A stretch of DNA of 47,365 nt from Candidatus Poribacteria bacterium (GCA_003635185.1 PYJA01000134.1:1-47365), one strand, 5' to 3'. Shown: positions 17,399 to 26,317, numbered from the stretch's first letter. Program-made: numbers and translations. Notes: generated by a model from the letters alone, not told the origin.

Positions 17399-19615
17399 AT
17401 GAATATTAGAAAAATTACAATATATACATTTATATTGGGAATTTTTGCGTTAGTTGTAGGACTTTCTGGTTGCGAAAAGATGATGACGATGGTGCCGGAT
17501 GACGATATGCCTGCTCAAGAGATCACCATCGGTATCGCCGTAGCACAGACAGGGGAATACGCCGAACCGTATGGGCTTCCAATGAAGCGTGGCCTTGAGT
17601 TAGCAAGAGAAGAAATTAACATGCTCACTGGTGGCAATATCACTTTCGTCACAGAAGACGCTCAGAGCACCGTAGAAGGCGGAAAGGCAGCTGTCCAGAA
17701 ATTGGTGGATCAAGGCGTACCCGCTATCGTCGGAATCGGTATCTCATCGCATCTCAAAGAGGCTTTTCCGATTGCACAGAACGCTGGGGTCGTCGCTTTT
17801 AGCCCGATATCTTCCGCTGCCGGTTTAAGTGCGCTGGGGGATTATATCTTCCGCGCCGGCCTCGCTACAGATAAACTGGTCCCCCCAGGGATCATGGCAA
17901 CTCAGGAGAAACTCGGCTATAAAAAAGTCGCAACGATATATGATCACACGGATACCTATTCGACAAGCGGACACGAAGAGATACAGAAAGCACTTATGGC
18001 GAACGGTGTCGAAATTCTGACAATGCAAACCTGCGAAAAAGGCGATACCGATTTTTCGCAGCAGCTCACCGAGATAATGAAGATGGCACCCGATGCCCTC
18101 TTTATCTCTACACTCTCACAAGAGATGATCGGGATTATCATGCAAGCGCATGAGCTCGGGGTCTCCAAGGCTCTTAACATCATTGCTCTTGAAGTGAGCG
18201 ATCACGAAGTGCAAAAAGCAGGGGCTGCCGCCGAGGGGGTGATAACTTTTACAGCGTGGTCGAGTATGGTAGCCACCCCTCGCAACCAAGCCTTCATCCA
18301 AAGTTATCAGGCGAAATACGGAATGGAAGCCGAACCGTGGGCGGCGCAAGCGTATGCGACGCTCCATATTCTTGCAAACGCCATCGCAACCGCACAATCG
18401 ACAGATCCCGCCGCGATTCGTGACGCACTTACACAGACAATGGATTTTCCCACGGTTTTAGGCAATTTCTCGTTTGATTCTAATGGCGAGGCAATGTATA
18501 ACCCGATTGTTCTTATGGTCAAAGATGGGGAACTTCAGCCCTTTGAAGCGGCAGCACAACAGATGGTCCCTAAAGAGATTCCCATCGGTCTTATCACATC
18601 TCTGACCGGGATACACACCGAAGCGTACGGACTACCAATGCAACGTGGCTTTGAGTTGGCACGAGAAGAGATTAATATGCACAGCGGTACGAACTTCACG
18701 TTCATCACTGTGGATGATAAAAGCACCGTAGAAGGAGCGAAAGCGGCCGTACAACAATTGGTGGATCAAGGCGTACCCGCTATGGTCGGGTTTGCAATCT
18801 CATCGATGCTCAAACCTTCTTTCCCCATTGCACAAGCGAATGAAGTCGTAGGGTTTAGCTCAGTTTCCTCCGCTGCCGGTTTAAGCACCGAAATTGGAGA
18901 TTATATCTTCCGCGCAGCACTCGCCGTGGACAAACTGATTCCCCCTGGCGTGGCGGCAACGCATCAGAAGCTCGGCTACAAAAAAGTAGCGATCATATAT
19001 GATGCGAAAGATGAATACTCTACAAGTGGCAAAGAGGAGATCGAGAAAGCGCTTATGGCAAACGGTGTCGAGATTCTGACCGTGGAAGCCATGGGAACCG
19101 GCGATACCGATGTTTCTACACAACTCACCAAGATAAAGAACTTGGAGCCCGATGCACTCTTTATTTCTGCTCTTTCACAAGAAATGACTGTGATTCTCAA
19201 GCAAGGGCGAGACCCCGAAGTCGGTATCCCCGACACTGTTCCGTTTATTGTACTTGATTTGACCGAGAAAGAAATCGGAGATGTGGGGGCTGCTGCCGAA
19301 GGAGCGATAACCTTTATTGCATGGTTCCATGAATCTGACACACCTGGGAACCAAGCCTTCGTCCAGAATTATCGGATGAAATACGGTATTGAGCCTGAAC
19401 CGTGGGCGGCGCAGTCGTATGCAACCTTTTATATTCTCGCCAACGCGATTGCAAAAGCACAGTCGACAGATTCTGCTGATATTCGTGACGCATTGGTGCA
19501 GACAATGGATTTCCCCACGATTTTAGGTAATTTTTCTTTTGACCCAGGTGGAGAGGCGGTGCATGATCCCGTTGTACTTACGGTCAAAAACGGGAAACTT
19601 CAGCTTTTTGAGTAA
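17399..19615 (+). CDS. tandem double-domain solute receptor lipoprotein
   Basis: This 738-residue lipoprotein (lipobox GLSGC, Cys25) contains two complete Peripla_BP_6 receptors in one chain, at about residues 40-375 and 393-738. The halves are clearly duplicated: YGLPMKRGLELAREEINM and YGLPMQRGFELAREEINM, then STVEGGKAAVQKLVDQGVP and STVEGAKAAVQQLVDQGVP. The joint is at PKEIPIGLITSLTG. Ligands are probably amino acids or similar small organics. The ATG follows AAAAAGGAGATTCAAG. No transporter genes are adjacent. Two sites on one polypeptide could give higher capture or a double sensor. GC and codon use look higher than in neighbouring genes, which could indicate transfer. Confidence 0.9.
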   Translation: MNIRKITIYTFILGIFALVVGLSGCEKMMTMVPDDDMPAQEITIGIAVAQTGEYAEPYGLPMKRGLELAREEINMLTGGNITFVTEDAQSTVEGGKAAVQKLVDQGVPAIVGIGISSHLKEAFPIAQNAGVVAFSPISSAAGLSALGDYIFRAGLATDKLVPPGIMATQEKLGYKKVATIYDHTDTYSTSGHEEIQKALMANGVEILTMQTCEKGDTDFSQQLTEIMKMAPDALFISTLSQEMIGIIMQAHELGVSKALNIIALEVSDHEVQKAGAAAEGVITFTAWSSMVATPRNQAFIQSYQAKYGMEAEPWAAQAYATLHILANAIATAQSTDPAAIRDALTQTMDFPTVLGNFSFDSNGEAMYNPIVLMVKDGELQPFEAAAQQMVPKEIPIGLITSLTGIHTEAYGLPMQRGFELAREEINMHSGTNFTFITVDDKSTVEGAKAAVQQLVDQGVPAMVGFAISSMLKPSFPIAQANEVVGFSSVSSAAGLSTEIGDYIFRAALAVDKLIPPGVAATHQKLGYKKVAIIYDAKDEYSTSGKEEIEKALMANGVEILTVEAMGTGDTDVSTQLTKIKNLEPDALFISALSQEMTVILKQGRDPEVGIPDTVPFIVLDLTEKEIGDVGAAAEGAITFIAWFHESDTPGNQAFVQNYRMKYGIEPEPWAAQSYATFYILANAIAKAQSTDSADIRDALVQTMDFPTILGNFSFDPGGEAVHDPVVLTVKNGKLQLFE

Positions 19616-19648
19616 ACCTCAGTGGATAATTAATGGATTAACATAACC

Positions 19649-19686
19649 GAAAGTCGTCATCAGTCTTTTCTGATGACGACTTTTCG
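19649..19686 (+). terminator. intrinsic terminator
   Basis: GAAAGTCGTCATCAG at 19649-19663 pairs with CTGATGACGACTTTTC at about 19670-19685 around a TCTTTT loop, with a T-rich end. It lies 34 bp after the double receptor stop and faces the convergent peptidase gene. Confidence 0.88.
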
Positions 19687-19736
19687 TTTAACTAAGTTTT
19701 ACTGTTGGGTGTTCTGGGATTTTGTTATATTGAGAA

Positions 19737-22721
19737 TTAATTCCGCGCTTCAGGGGTGACTTTCAATTTCACCTCTTTCCCATCACGTATCACAATCACC
19801 TCAACAGGTTCGCCAATTTTCACAGCATCCAGTGAGTATGTAAAGTCATAGATATTCTCAATCTTTTTAGTCCCGAATTTAATGATGACATCACCGCCTT
19901 TTAAACCTGCTTTATCGGCTGGACCGCCAGCAACAACGCCAGAGAGTTTCACACCAGTGTCTTCGGTGGTATAATCAGGAATAGTCCCTAAATACGCACG
20001 CAACGTGCCACGACTTCCCTGCTCAGGTTTGTTCCGTTCCACCTTAACGTACTCTGGTCGCGTCTCCGCACTGATTAGGTCTGAAACAATCCCATAAGCG
20101 AGACTTGAGATGCGTTCTAAACCTACATAATTTAGGGTTTCAGCGTCATCTGTCGGACGGTTGTAATTCTTGTGTAAACCGGTGAAGAAATTGAGGACAG
20201 GAACATTTTTCGGATAAAAGGCTGTTACATCTGTTGGCATATATGGATCGGATTTTAGTGACAGATTAAAACCGATAAGCACATTCCGTTTTTCAATTAA
20301 CTTTGTCCAAATAGGTGAAGACCCGATACCATGCAAGACGAGTTTGTTATTGCGGAGCCGTCCCACCATATCAAAGTTGATATAGGCTGCAACATCCTCT
20401 AAAAGAAGCACAGGATCATTCACAAAATGTGTAGACCCGATAAGTCCGAGTTCTTCGCCTGACCACAATGCAAAGATAACACCTCTCTTAAATTTTTCTG
20501 GCTGATTTTGACGTTCTTGACTGAACATCTCTGCTAATTTTAGGACAACAGCAGTGCCTGAAGCGTTGTCATCAGCACCGTTATGGATCTGTTTTTTTGC
20601 TTCTCCTTTCGCGAGTGATCCGATTTCACCGTAACCGATATGATCGTAGTGTGCACCGACAATGATATATTCGCTGTTCTCAATATCATTGCTTGGTGGA
20701 AGCATCGCGAGGACATTATTGTCTGTTTTTTTTATCTTCTCAATGGCGGCAGCAATCTTGATTTTGACATCGGGCAACGGAAATTGTCCGACAAAGTGCG
20801 GATTCTCATCGTCAAGTCCAGTTTGGGCCTCTTTCAAGTTTTTGCCTGCTTGCGCTAAGAGTGCATTTGCAACAGGACCGGTAATAGAACCAGCGATAAT
20901 ACCAGAATCAGCACTGCCACTATCAAAAGTAAGTGGGATTATCTTGCCGGCGTTTGGTGAGTTCGGGCCGGCAACGGTAAGGAACGCTTTGGCACCGTTT
21001 TCCCGTGCTTGCACTGCCTTATAACGGATTCCTGCATACCGAATCAATTGCTGTCGGCGTTCAGCTGTCACGCCTTCTGGCACGTAGCGTAGTGCAACAA
21101 CAATCTTATCTTTTACATCTATACCAGCGTAGGAATTATAACCTTCGCCCGCCTCTCCGGGAGCTACTAACCCATATCCAACAAACACGACCTCTCCCTC
21201 AACAACACCGTTGCTTGAGAAAGAGAACGGTAAAAAATCCTGCTCTACCATGAATTCAAGCTGTTCCTCAGTCCCCTCTATCTTGCGTGTGAGAAGAAAG
21301 TGATTCTCTTCTGATATAATCTTACTCCCAGCATTGAATTCAAAAGTTTGGAAATAACCACCTTCCTCACCAGCAGGTTGTAGGTTAAGTTTGGAAAATT
21401 GTTCAACGATGTAATCCGCAGCGCGTTTTGAACCTTTAGAACCGGTCATCCTACCTTCTAAAGCATCGTCTGCAAGGAATTCAATATGCTGCTGGATACT
21501 GCCTTTGATTTCATCAGCAAAGTCGGTAAAAGACGAGTCGGGTTCAGTTGTCTCCTCAACCGGCTCTGGAATTCTTGAGATTTGCCGTCTTGGTGAAATT
21601 GAAATCGCTTCAAGCGCAGCTTTGTGATTCCACGACGCAAGATAGAGTTGTGAAACCTTTTGATTATTGCGCGTAGAGGTCCAGCACAAGCGATTACCAT
21701 CAGGTGAAAAAACGGGGAGCCCATCAAACCCATCAATTGAAGTGACTTGAATCGGTTCATGTCTGCCCATTGAATCTACGAGATATAACTCAAAATTGGA
21801 AAAACCGAGTTTGTTAGAAGCAAAAATGACGTAAGCACCACTCGGATGAAAATAGGGTGCCCACGACATACTACCAAAATCTGTTAACCTTTTTACCCCG
21901 GATCCGTCTATACGCATCGTATAAATGTCAGCTGTGCTGCCATCTTTTGAAAAATGTCGCCAAACAATATGTTGTCCATCAGGTGTGAAGAAGGGGCCAC
22001 CATCGTATCCAGGCGAATCTGTCAAACGTTTCTGATCTGAACCATCTGCATTCATGATATAAATTTCACCGAAATAGGATGGATCAACTTCAAGCTGCTT
22101 GAGGTCCTTTGGAGAGAGTTCACTTTTTGGATATGCGTCTCGCAGTGAGCAGAAAACGATATATTTTCCATCAGGTGAATAGGAACCCTCCGCATCATAA
22201 CCGTGGGCATCTGTTAACTGCATCAAATTGCTTCCATCACGATTTGCGGAAAAGATGTCCATCGCTTCATCATAATCCCAACTATAGCGGCGTTCCTTAC
22301 CAGATGCTCGGAATTTGAGTTCCTCTGCCTGCTTCGCCTCAGCAAAAACATCATGATGCGTAGAAGCGTAAAGCACTTCATCAGTGCCGGGACGGAAGAA
22401 AGCGCAAGTTGTCTTTCCAACACCGGGTGAAACGCGATGTGTATCTCCTGTCAATAGGTTTAGGAGATAAATTTGATAAAACGGGTTATCGGTTTCGCGT
22501 TCACTTTGAAAAATGAGCGCGTTCCCATCTTCGGAGAAATACCCTTCTCCAGCACGTTTCCCATCATAAGTAAGTTGGCGGATATTATTTAGAAATCGTT
22601 CCTCTCCAGCAGGCTTAGTCTCTACTTTATCTTCCGTAGCGTTGGGTAATTCCGCGTTACTCGTTAGAGAAAAAGCAGTAAATATCACACATAGTAGACT
22701 GATCCATTTGATGCGGTGCAT
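19737..22721 (-). CDS. PD40 propeller - PA - M28 peptidase - PDZ protein
   Basis: This exported 994-residue protein (signal peptide about residues 1-23) has four parts. Residues 45-380 are TolB-like PD40 propeller repeats, seen as YSPDGKYIVF, FTPDGQHIVW and FSPDGNRLCW. Residues 400-680 are the start of the peptidase fold with a PA-type insert. Residues 680-885 are the M28 zinc aminopeptidase core, with GAHYDHIG (H691, D693), GADDNASG (D717), SGEELGL (E756/E757), NFDMVGR (D784) and H850 in TGLHKN. Residues 905-994 are a PDZ domain. All metal ligands are present, so it should be active on periplasmic or external peptides. The start is ATG 22721, behind GGGAGGG; an in-frame ATG at 22766 would add 15 residues before the signal peptide. 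Confidence 0.9.
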   Translation of the reverse strand: MHRIKWISLLCVIFTAFSLTSNAELPNATEDKVETKPAGEERFLNNIRQLTYDGKRAGEGYFSEDGNALIFQSERETDNPFYQIYLLNLLTGDTHRVSPGVGKTTCAFFRPGTDEVLYASTHHDVFAEAKQAEELKFRASGKERRYSWDYDEAMDIFSANRDGSNLMQLTDAHGYDAEGSYSPDGKYIVFCSLRDAYPKSELSPKDLKQLEVDPSYFGEIYIMNADGSDQKRLTDSPGYDGGPFFTPDGQHIVWRHFSKDGSTADIYTMRIDGSGVKRLTDFGSMSWAPYFHPSGAYVIFASNKLGFSNFELYLVDSMGRHEPIQVTSIDGFDGLPVFSPDGNRLCWTSTRNNQKVSQLYLASWNHKAALEAISISPRRQISRIPEPVEETTEPDSSFTDFADEIKGSIQQHIEFLADDALEGRMTGSKGSKRAADYIVEQFSKLNLQPAGEEGGYFQTFEFNAGSKIISEENHFLLTRKIEGTEEQLEFMVEQDFLPFSFSSNGVVEGEVVFVGYGLVAPGEAGEGYNSYAGIDVKDKIVVALRYVPEGVTAERRQQLIRYAGIRYKAVQARENGAKAFLTVAGPNSPNAGKIIPLTFDSGSADSGIIAGSITGPVANALLAQAGKNLKEAQTGLDDENPHFVGQFPLPDVKIKIAAAIEKIKKTDNNVLAMLPPSNDIENSEYIIVGAHYDHIGYGEIGSLAKGEAKKQIHNGADDNASGTAVVLKLAEMFSQERQNQPEKFKRGVIFALWSGEELGLIGSTHFVNDPVLLLEDVAAYINFDMVGRLRNNKLVLHGIGSSPIWTKLIEKRNVLIGFNLSLKSDPYMPTDVTAFYPKNVPVLNFFTGLHKNYNRPTDDAETLNYVGLERISSLAYGIVSDLISAETRPEYVKVERNKPEQGSRGTLRAYLGTIPDYTTEDTGVKLSGVVAGGPADKAGLKGGDVIIKFGTKKIENIYDFTYSLDAVKIGEPVEVIVIRDGKEVKLKVTPEARN

Positions 22722-23062
22722 CTCAATCCCTCCCATTTTGACGTAACTTCTATAGAATTTTATCAAGGTTCGGTAATTGTGCAGTATGTCGTAGATTGGG
22801 CAGAGCGGTAAAACAAAGTGTTATTGCATTTCCACCTTCTACCCTCATAGTAGGCGCGTTTTGTAAACGCGCTGTTCATATCTTCTTATGTTTGGTCTCG
22901 GCGCGTTTACAAAACGCCAAATCAACGGTATGAATGCCATTTAGGCATTCACCGCCTACCAGGGTGGCGAACCGCTAAGTTGACAGTTATAGGTTTCACT
23001 TCGTTTCAACCTAACCTACTTGCTTCACGTAGAATTTTTATTGAGTTGGGTAATTGCGCGGA
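22722..23062. other. intergenic region with nested palindromes
   Basis: A long imperfect palindrome occupies 22852-22918: GGCGCGTTTTGTAAACGCGC pairs with GCGCGTTTACAAAACGCC. A second dyad, GAATGCC-ATTTA-GGCATTC, follows at 22932-22950, and the outer GTAGGCG/CGCCTAC ends enclose both. The GGCATTC dyad recurs at 43421-43459. No open frame is credible here. The hairpins may serve as a terminator for the epimerase gene coming from the right. Confidence 0.6.
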
Positions 23063-23914
23063 CTATAGGTACTCAGCTGCCTTCTGTTTGAGAAAAGCGA
23101 GTCCATCCGTAGCAAGACTTTCGGCACTCGGTGCAATATCGCGCCAAATACATGTAGCAGCGGCAATTTCCTCAACAGCAGGCGTAAATGACTCAATCAC
23201 GAGCCATCTGTCGTAGTTTACTTTTGCCAGCGCACCAAACACGCCATTCCAATCAACAAGTCCAGTACCGGGTGTGCCCCGGTCATTTTCACAACAGTGC
23301 ATGTGATGTAAGTAATCCCCAGTCCTGATAATCGCGTCTGCCTGATTCTTCTCTTCAATGTTCATGTGAAAGGTGTCCAAATGCACCTTGAAATATGGAC
23401 TATCCACCGCTTGACAAAGTTTTACAGCATCTTCCGCAATGTTGACAAAATAGGTTTCAAAGCGGTTGAGCGGTTCACTCGCAAGCGTGACATTGTGTTT
23501 ACCTCCGAATTCTGCAACGTTCTGTAATCCTTCAACACACCATTCCCACTCTTGTTCGTTTCTGCCACGCCCAACAAGTTTGCCGACAGCACTATACATC
23601 GGGCCAACAAGCGTATCAGCCCCTAACTCCGCGATAACCTCAATTGTGCGTTTGAGATAATTTACACCGTTTTCGCGGATAGCAGGATCTTCGTCAATCG
23701 GATTCCTATCTCCTGCCATGATATTACACCCGACAGTTTCTAAACCGGTATCCTTTAATAGTGCTTGTGTGTAGGGAATGTCCACTGTCTCTGGATCAAA
23801 GATAGGTATTTCTACACCATCAAAACCCATTTCTGCAACTTTTGGAATCAGGTCTGCGGTTTCTCTGTCAAATTTATCTGCCCAGAGTAATAAATTTACA
23901 CCAAACTTTGGCAT
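23063..23914 (-). CDS. sugar 3-epimerase-like TIM barrel (DTE/psicose family)
   Basis: A 283-residue xylose-isomerase-like TIM barrel of the sugar phosphate isomerase/epimerase superfamily, closest in motif pattern to D-tagatose/D-psicose 3-epimerases. The four metal ligands can be placed at E147 (LASEPLNRFET), D180 (KVHLDTFHMNIEE), H206 (HHMHCCENDRG) and E241 (VIESF). The HMNIEE and ENDRGTPGTG blocks are characteristic. The likely reaction is C3 epimerisation of a free ketose, but the sugar cannot be told from sequence. The ATG follows AAGGAGAATAACAAAAA. It is a single gene with no adjacent sugar transporter or kinase. Confidence 0.88.
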   Translation of the reverse strand: MPKFGVNLLLWADKFDRETADLIPKVAEMGFDGVEIPIFDPETVDIPYTQALLKDTGLETVGCNIMAGDRNPIDEDPAIRENGVNYLKRTIEVIAELGADTLVGPMYSAVGKLVGRGRNEQEWEWCVEGLQNVAEFGGKHNVTLASEPLNRFETYFVNIAEDAVKLCQAVDSPYFKVHLDTFHMNIEEKNQADAIIRTGDYLHHMHCCENDRGTPGTGLVDWNGVFGALAKVNYDRWLVIESFTPAVEEIAAATCIWRDIAPSAESLATDGLAFLKQKAAEYL

Positions 23915-23993
23915 TTTTTGTTATTCTCCTTATCGTCTGTTTTTATGTAGTTTAGCACAAATTGTAAAGCGTTTTCAACGTAAATGTATCAGT

Positions 23994-24377
23994 TCAAGGA
24001 TTTACAGTCCGTTGTTGCTTGAGTTTTTCTGCCTCTGCTATGAGATCCGCTTGGATCTTCTTTTCTTGAATCTGCTTCTCTTGTAAGCGAATCTTCCTTT
24101 TACGCCATGCGATAATACGTTGCGGGATAATCCCTACGACTACAAATATAGCAGCAAACCATATAATATTTTCGCCAAAACGGTCAAGCTTGCCTCGTAC
24201 CCGTGCAACTTCTCTTTTAACAGATGCCATTTCTGTCTTAATTGGCGTAATTTCCTTCTCAATTTCCTCTTTGATAACCTTTCGAATCTCATTAAGGTCT
24301 TGCTGCGTCAAATCGGCGAAAGACGGCATAGCAGGAGCAAACAAACAAAGTGAGAAGCAGAGAATATATTTCAACAT
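23994..24377 (-). CDS. small exported coiled-coil membrane protein
   Basis: I do not recognise this 127-residue protein. It has an N-terminal signal peptide (about residues 1-21, ending PSFA). A charged helical segment of about 45 residues (IRKVIKEEIEKEITPIK and onward) is probably coiled coil. One membrane helix (about 72-90, IIWFAAIFVVVGIIP) follows, then a second highly charged helix rich in Lys, Gln and Glu. The layout suggests a periplasmic coiled coil and a cytoplasmic coiled tail. Related small proteins occur in several phyla without known function. Repeat family C lies immediately upstream. Confidence 0.6.
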   Translation of the reverse strand: MLKYILCFSLCLFAPAMPSFADLTQQDLNEIRKVIKEEIEKEITPIKTEMASVKREVARVRGKLDRFGENIIWFAAIFVVVGIIPQRIIAWRKRKIRLQEKQIQEKKIQADLIAEAEKLKQQRTVNP

Positions 24378-24412
24378 GGTTTAACTCCTTACAAAGAACA
24401 AATCATATTGTA

Positions 24413-24545
24413 CAGGACTTACGCATTTTCTCTTAAAGTCCCACTGATAAGGGGGATTTAGGGGGTTAAATCACTGAATATCATTAAAATAAGGACTTTT
24501 TAACCCCCCTAACCCCCCTTATCAAGGGGGAATGCGTAAGTCCTG
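24413..24545. mobile_element. MITE family C, copy 2
   Basis: 133 bp with the same ends as 16231-16393 (CAGGACTTACGCATT and AATGCGTAAGTCCTG) and the same TAAGGGGGATTTAGGGGG / CCCCTTATCAAGGGGG arms, but a shorter centre. TTGTA flanks both sides as a 5-bp direct repeat, so both copies went into a TTGTAC-like site. Confidence 0.9.
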
Positions 24546-24570
24546 TTGTACTTGTTTGTCAACAATATCT

Positions 24571-25647
24571 TTATCTTTTTTCCGCTTCTAACTGTGCCTT
24601 TTGCCATCCATAATCTACATTCCCATCATAAAATTTATCTGGATGCTCAACTGCCCAAATTTGCTTATGGATAATCCAATTTTTAGGATCTAATTCCAGT
24701 GCCTTTCGCCATTCTGTCATCGCTTCTGCCTTTTTCCCTATCTCTAACAGGGTAAGTCCAAGTTGAAAACGGGCATTCGCCTCAATAATCTTCGGATTTT
24801 GCGATTTGTTGAGTGGTTTTAAATTACGAAGGAGGGTTGCGTTGTAGGTGGTATCGGATAGCCACTTCTCAAGCATTGCAATAGTTTCTTTTTTCGCAAC
24901 GTTTATGCTAAAAGGCGATTTAACAATCCGTCCTGCCTCATCAATCATAACGCCATAGGGAATTGCTTTGAGATTATAGCTGTTGCCCAATATATTCTGT
25001 GAATCGACGAGTGTGATGAATTCAGCGTTAGCCTTATCGTGCCAAGGTTTCACAACAGACGCGCCCTGCGCATCAATTGCAATGGAGATGAGGTTTAGCT
25101 TATTGCTGTGTTTTGCGTAAAATTTCTGCCATCCTGACAGTTGTCCACGACAGCCTCACCAGGAACCCCAAATATAAAGGAGCGTTTTCTTTCCGCGGAA
25201 ATCCTGTAAACCTCTTGGTGTCCCATCAAGATCAGGTAGCATAAATTGAGGGGCGAGTTGTTCTGGTCGAACAATCTCTAATTCGGTTTCTGAGGCTTTG
25301 TATATTTCAAATCCGAACGGTTCAGCGATGTTTTCAAGTTTAGCGTAAGTAATGCCATCAATGTCGAATGCACTCTCACCAAATTGTAGTGGCACACACA
25401 ACTCCGCTTCTTCACCTTCGCCGCAGATAACTGCCATCTCTCCGCCATCTGGTGTTTCAACCTTTAAGCCTAATTGTTGGCAGATAGATTCTATCGGCAC
25501 TAACCACGCGCCGTTTTTGAATATGGGTGTTGAGGTAAATGTAACGAGTTGATTATCAATTGAAATTTGCAGTTTTTTGACAGGTGCTGCTTGCAATCCT
25601 ACAGCAAAAGACAGCACTATACAAGTCGTAAGTATTAGTTTCATCAT
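24571..25647 (-). CDS. TlpA-like thioredoxin with in-frame UGA (probable selenoprotein)
   Basis: Read through the TGA at 25158-25156, this is one 358-residue exported protein. It has a signal peptide (about 1-21), a copper-amine-oxidase-N-like domain (about 25-125, with GAWLVPIESICQQLGLKVE), a TlpA/redoxin domain (about 130-265) and a TPR-like tail (about 285-335). The UGA falls exactly at the redox site, as W-G-S-W-[UGA]-G-C-R where TlpA proteins have W-C-x-x-C-R. The frame continues without interruption, with the expected fold (LISIAIDAQGAS, IPYGVMIDEAGRIV). TGA is a normal stop elsewhere in the window (lspA, rsmE). Selenocysteine is the best explanation, with a nonsense mutation the alternative. 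The ATG overlaps the stop of the cytochrome gene, so the two are coupled. A caller that treats TGA as stop splits this gene into two hypotheticals. Confidence 0.75.
25126..25140 (-). promoter_or_regulatory. SECIS-like hairpin candidate
   Basis: Twenty bases downstream of the in-frame UGA, the mRNA can form a 5-bp stem (CUGUC with GGCAG, one G-U pair) closed by the loop AGGAU. Known bacterial SECIS elements place a small stem-loop with a G-rich loop at about this distance; the E. coli fdhF loop is AGGUCU at 17 bases. The stem is short and no extended lower stem is clear, so this is a candidate only. Confidence 0.4.
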
Positions 25648-26012
25648 GGTGCACTTCTCTCCCGATGTTTCGCATCGTAAATTAAAAATTCTATTATCTG
25701 TTCCGCTGTTTTGAGGGTGAGTCCGGAGCCTGGTTTTTGCCGCATTTTATGTACATATTTTCGCCATTCTTCCGGTGTAAAGGTAGAATTAATTGGGCGT
25801 GCAACGGTATGGCATCGGCTACACTTCCGAGTAAACAATTCATAAAGTTCTTGCATCTTCTGTGGATACTCGGAAACATCAATATAGTTTGGTCCTTTAT
25901 CGGCAGGATATGTTTTAGCAGCAGAGCGTGGCGCACGTAAGGCGAAAATCATGCCAATGCCTACCAGCAGAATAACACTTAACACTACAATCCAAACGAT
26001 AGTTTGCTGCAC
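25644..26012 (-). CDS. membrane-anchored c-type cytochrome
   Basis: This 122-residue protein has an N-terminal membrane anchor (about residues 5-25) and one haem-c site, CSRCH, at residues 64-68. The helical C-terminal part TFTPEEWRKYVHKM offers M90 as a possible axial ligand. It is a small monohaem electron carrier facing the periplasm. Start codon is GTG at 26012, two bases after the preceding gene. Its stop overlaps the start of the TlpA-like gene, which suggests a joint redox or cytochrome-maturation task. Confidence 0.85.
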   Translation of the reverse strand: MQQTIVWIVVLSVILLVGIGMIFALRAPRSAAKTYPADKGPNYIDVSEYPQKMQELYELFTRKCSRCHTVARPINSTFTPEEWRKYVHKMRQKPGSGLTLKTAEQIIEFLIYDAKHRERSAP

Positions 26013-26014
26013 CT

Positions 26015-26317
26015 TTAGTGAACCTCACTGACCGTACTTGTCCAAATACATTCTGGTGGGATCGAAATTTTAAAACCAATACGATGGGCAGCCTGAAACC
26101 CTATTCGTAAACTGTAAATAACCGCATCGGGGCGTTTCTCAAGCAGCCGTATCGTTGGAGACAGATCGTCAGTATCAATTTCGTAGTCCCCTGTTTCAAT
26201 ATCAACGGATAAGAACTTGCCTTTGTGTTTTGGTTCAACTTTGTCCCGAATCTGCTGCTGATAAATCTCTTTACCTCGGACAGCAATAACTTCGGAGGTA
26301 TAATCGGTGCGTGGCAT
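26015..26317 (-). CDS. conserved small soluble protein, unknown
   Basis: A 100-residue soluble protein. The block KHKGKFLSVDIETGDYEID, then PDAVIYSLRIGFQAAHRIG, resembles a family of small conserved hypothetical proteins that I have seen in cyanobacteria and planctomycetes, often near toxin-antitoxin genes. I cannot assign a function. The ATG follows AAGGAGAATAACT. It is the first gene of a three-gene transcript with the cytochrome and the TlpA-like selenoprotein candidate. Confidence 0.65.
   Translation of the reverse strand: MPRTDYTSEVIAVRGKEIYQQQIRDKVEPKHKGKFLSVDIETGDYEIDTDDLSPTIRLLEKRPDAVIYSLRIGFQAAHRIGFKISIPPECIWTSTVSEVH

Noticed and set aside
24571..25053. A separate 160-residue gene starting at MKPWHDK
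   Set aside because: The frame is open upstream to the UGA and completes a TlpA fold. No ribosome site precedes this ATG. It is the second half of the readthrough gene.
25156..25158. Genome-wide recoding of UGA (as Gly or Trp)
   Set aside because: lspA, rsmE, phoU and the cytochrome gene end at UGA at normal lengths, so UGA is a stop here in general.
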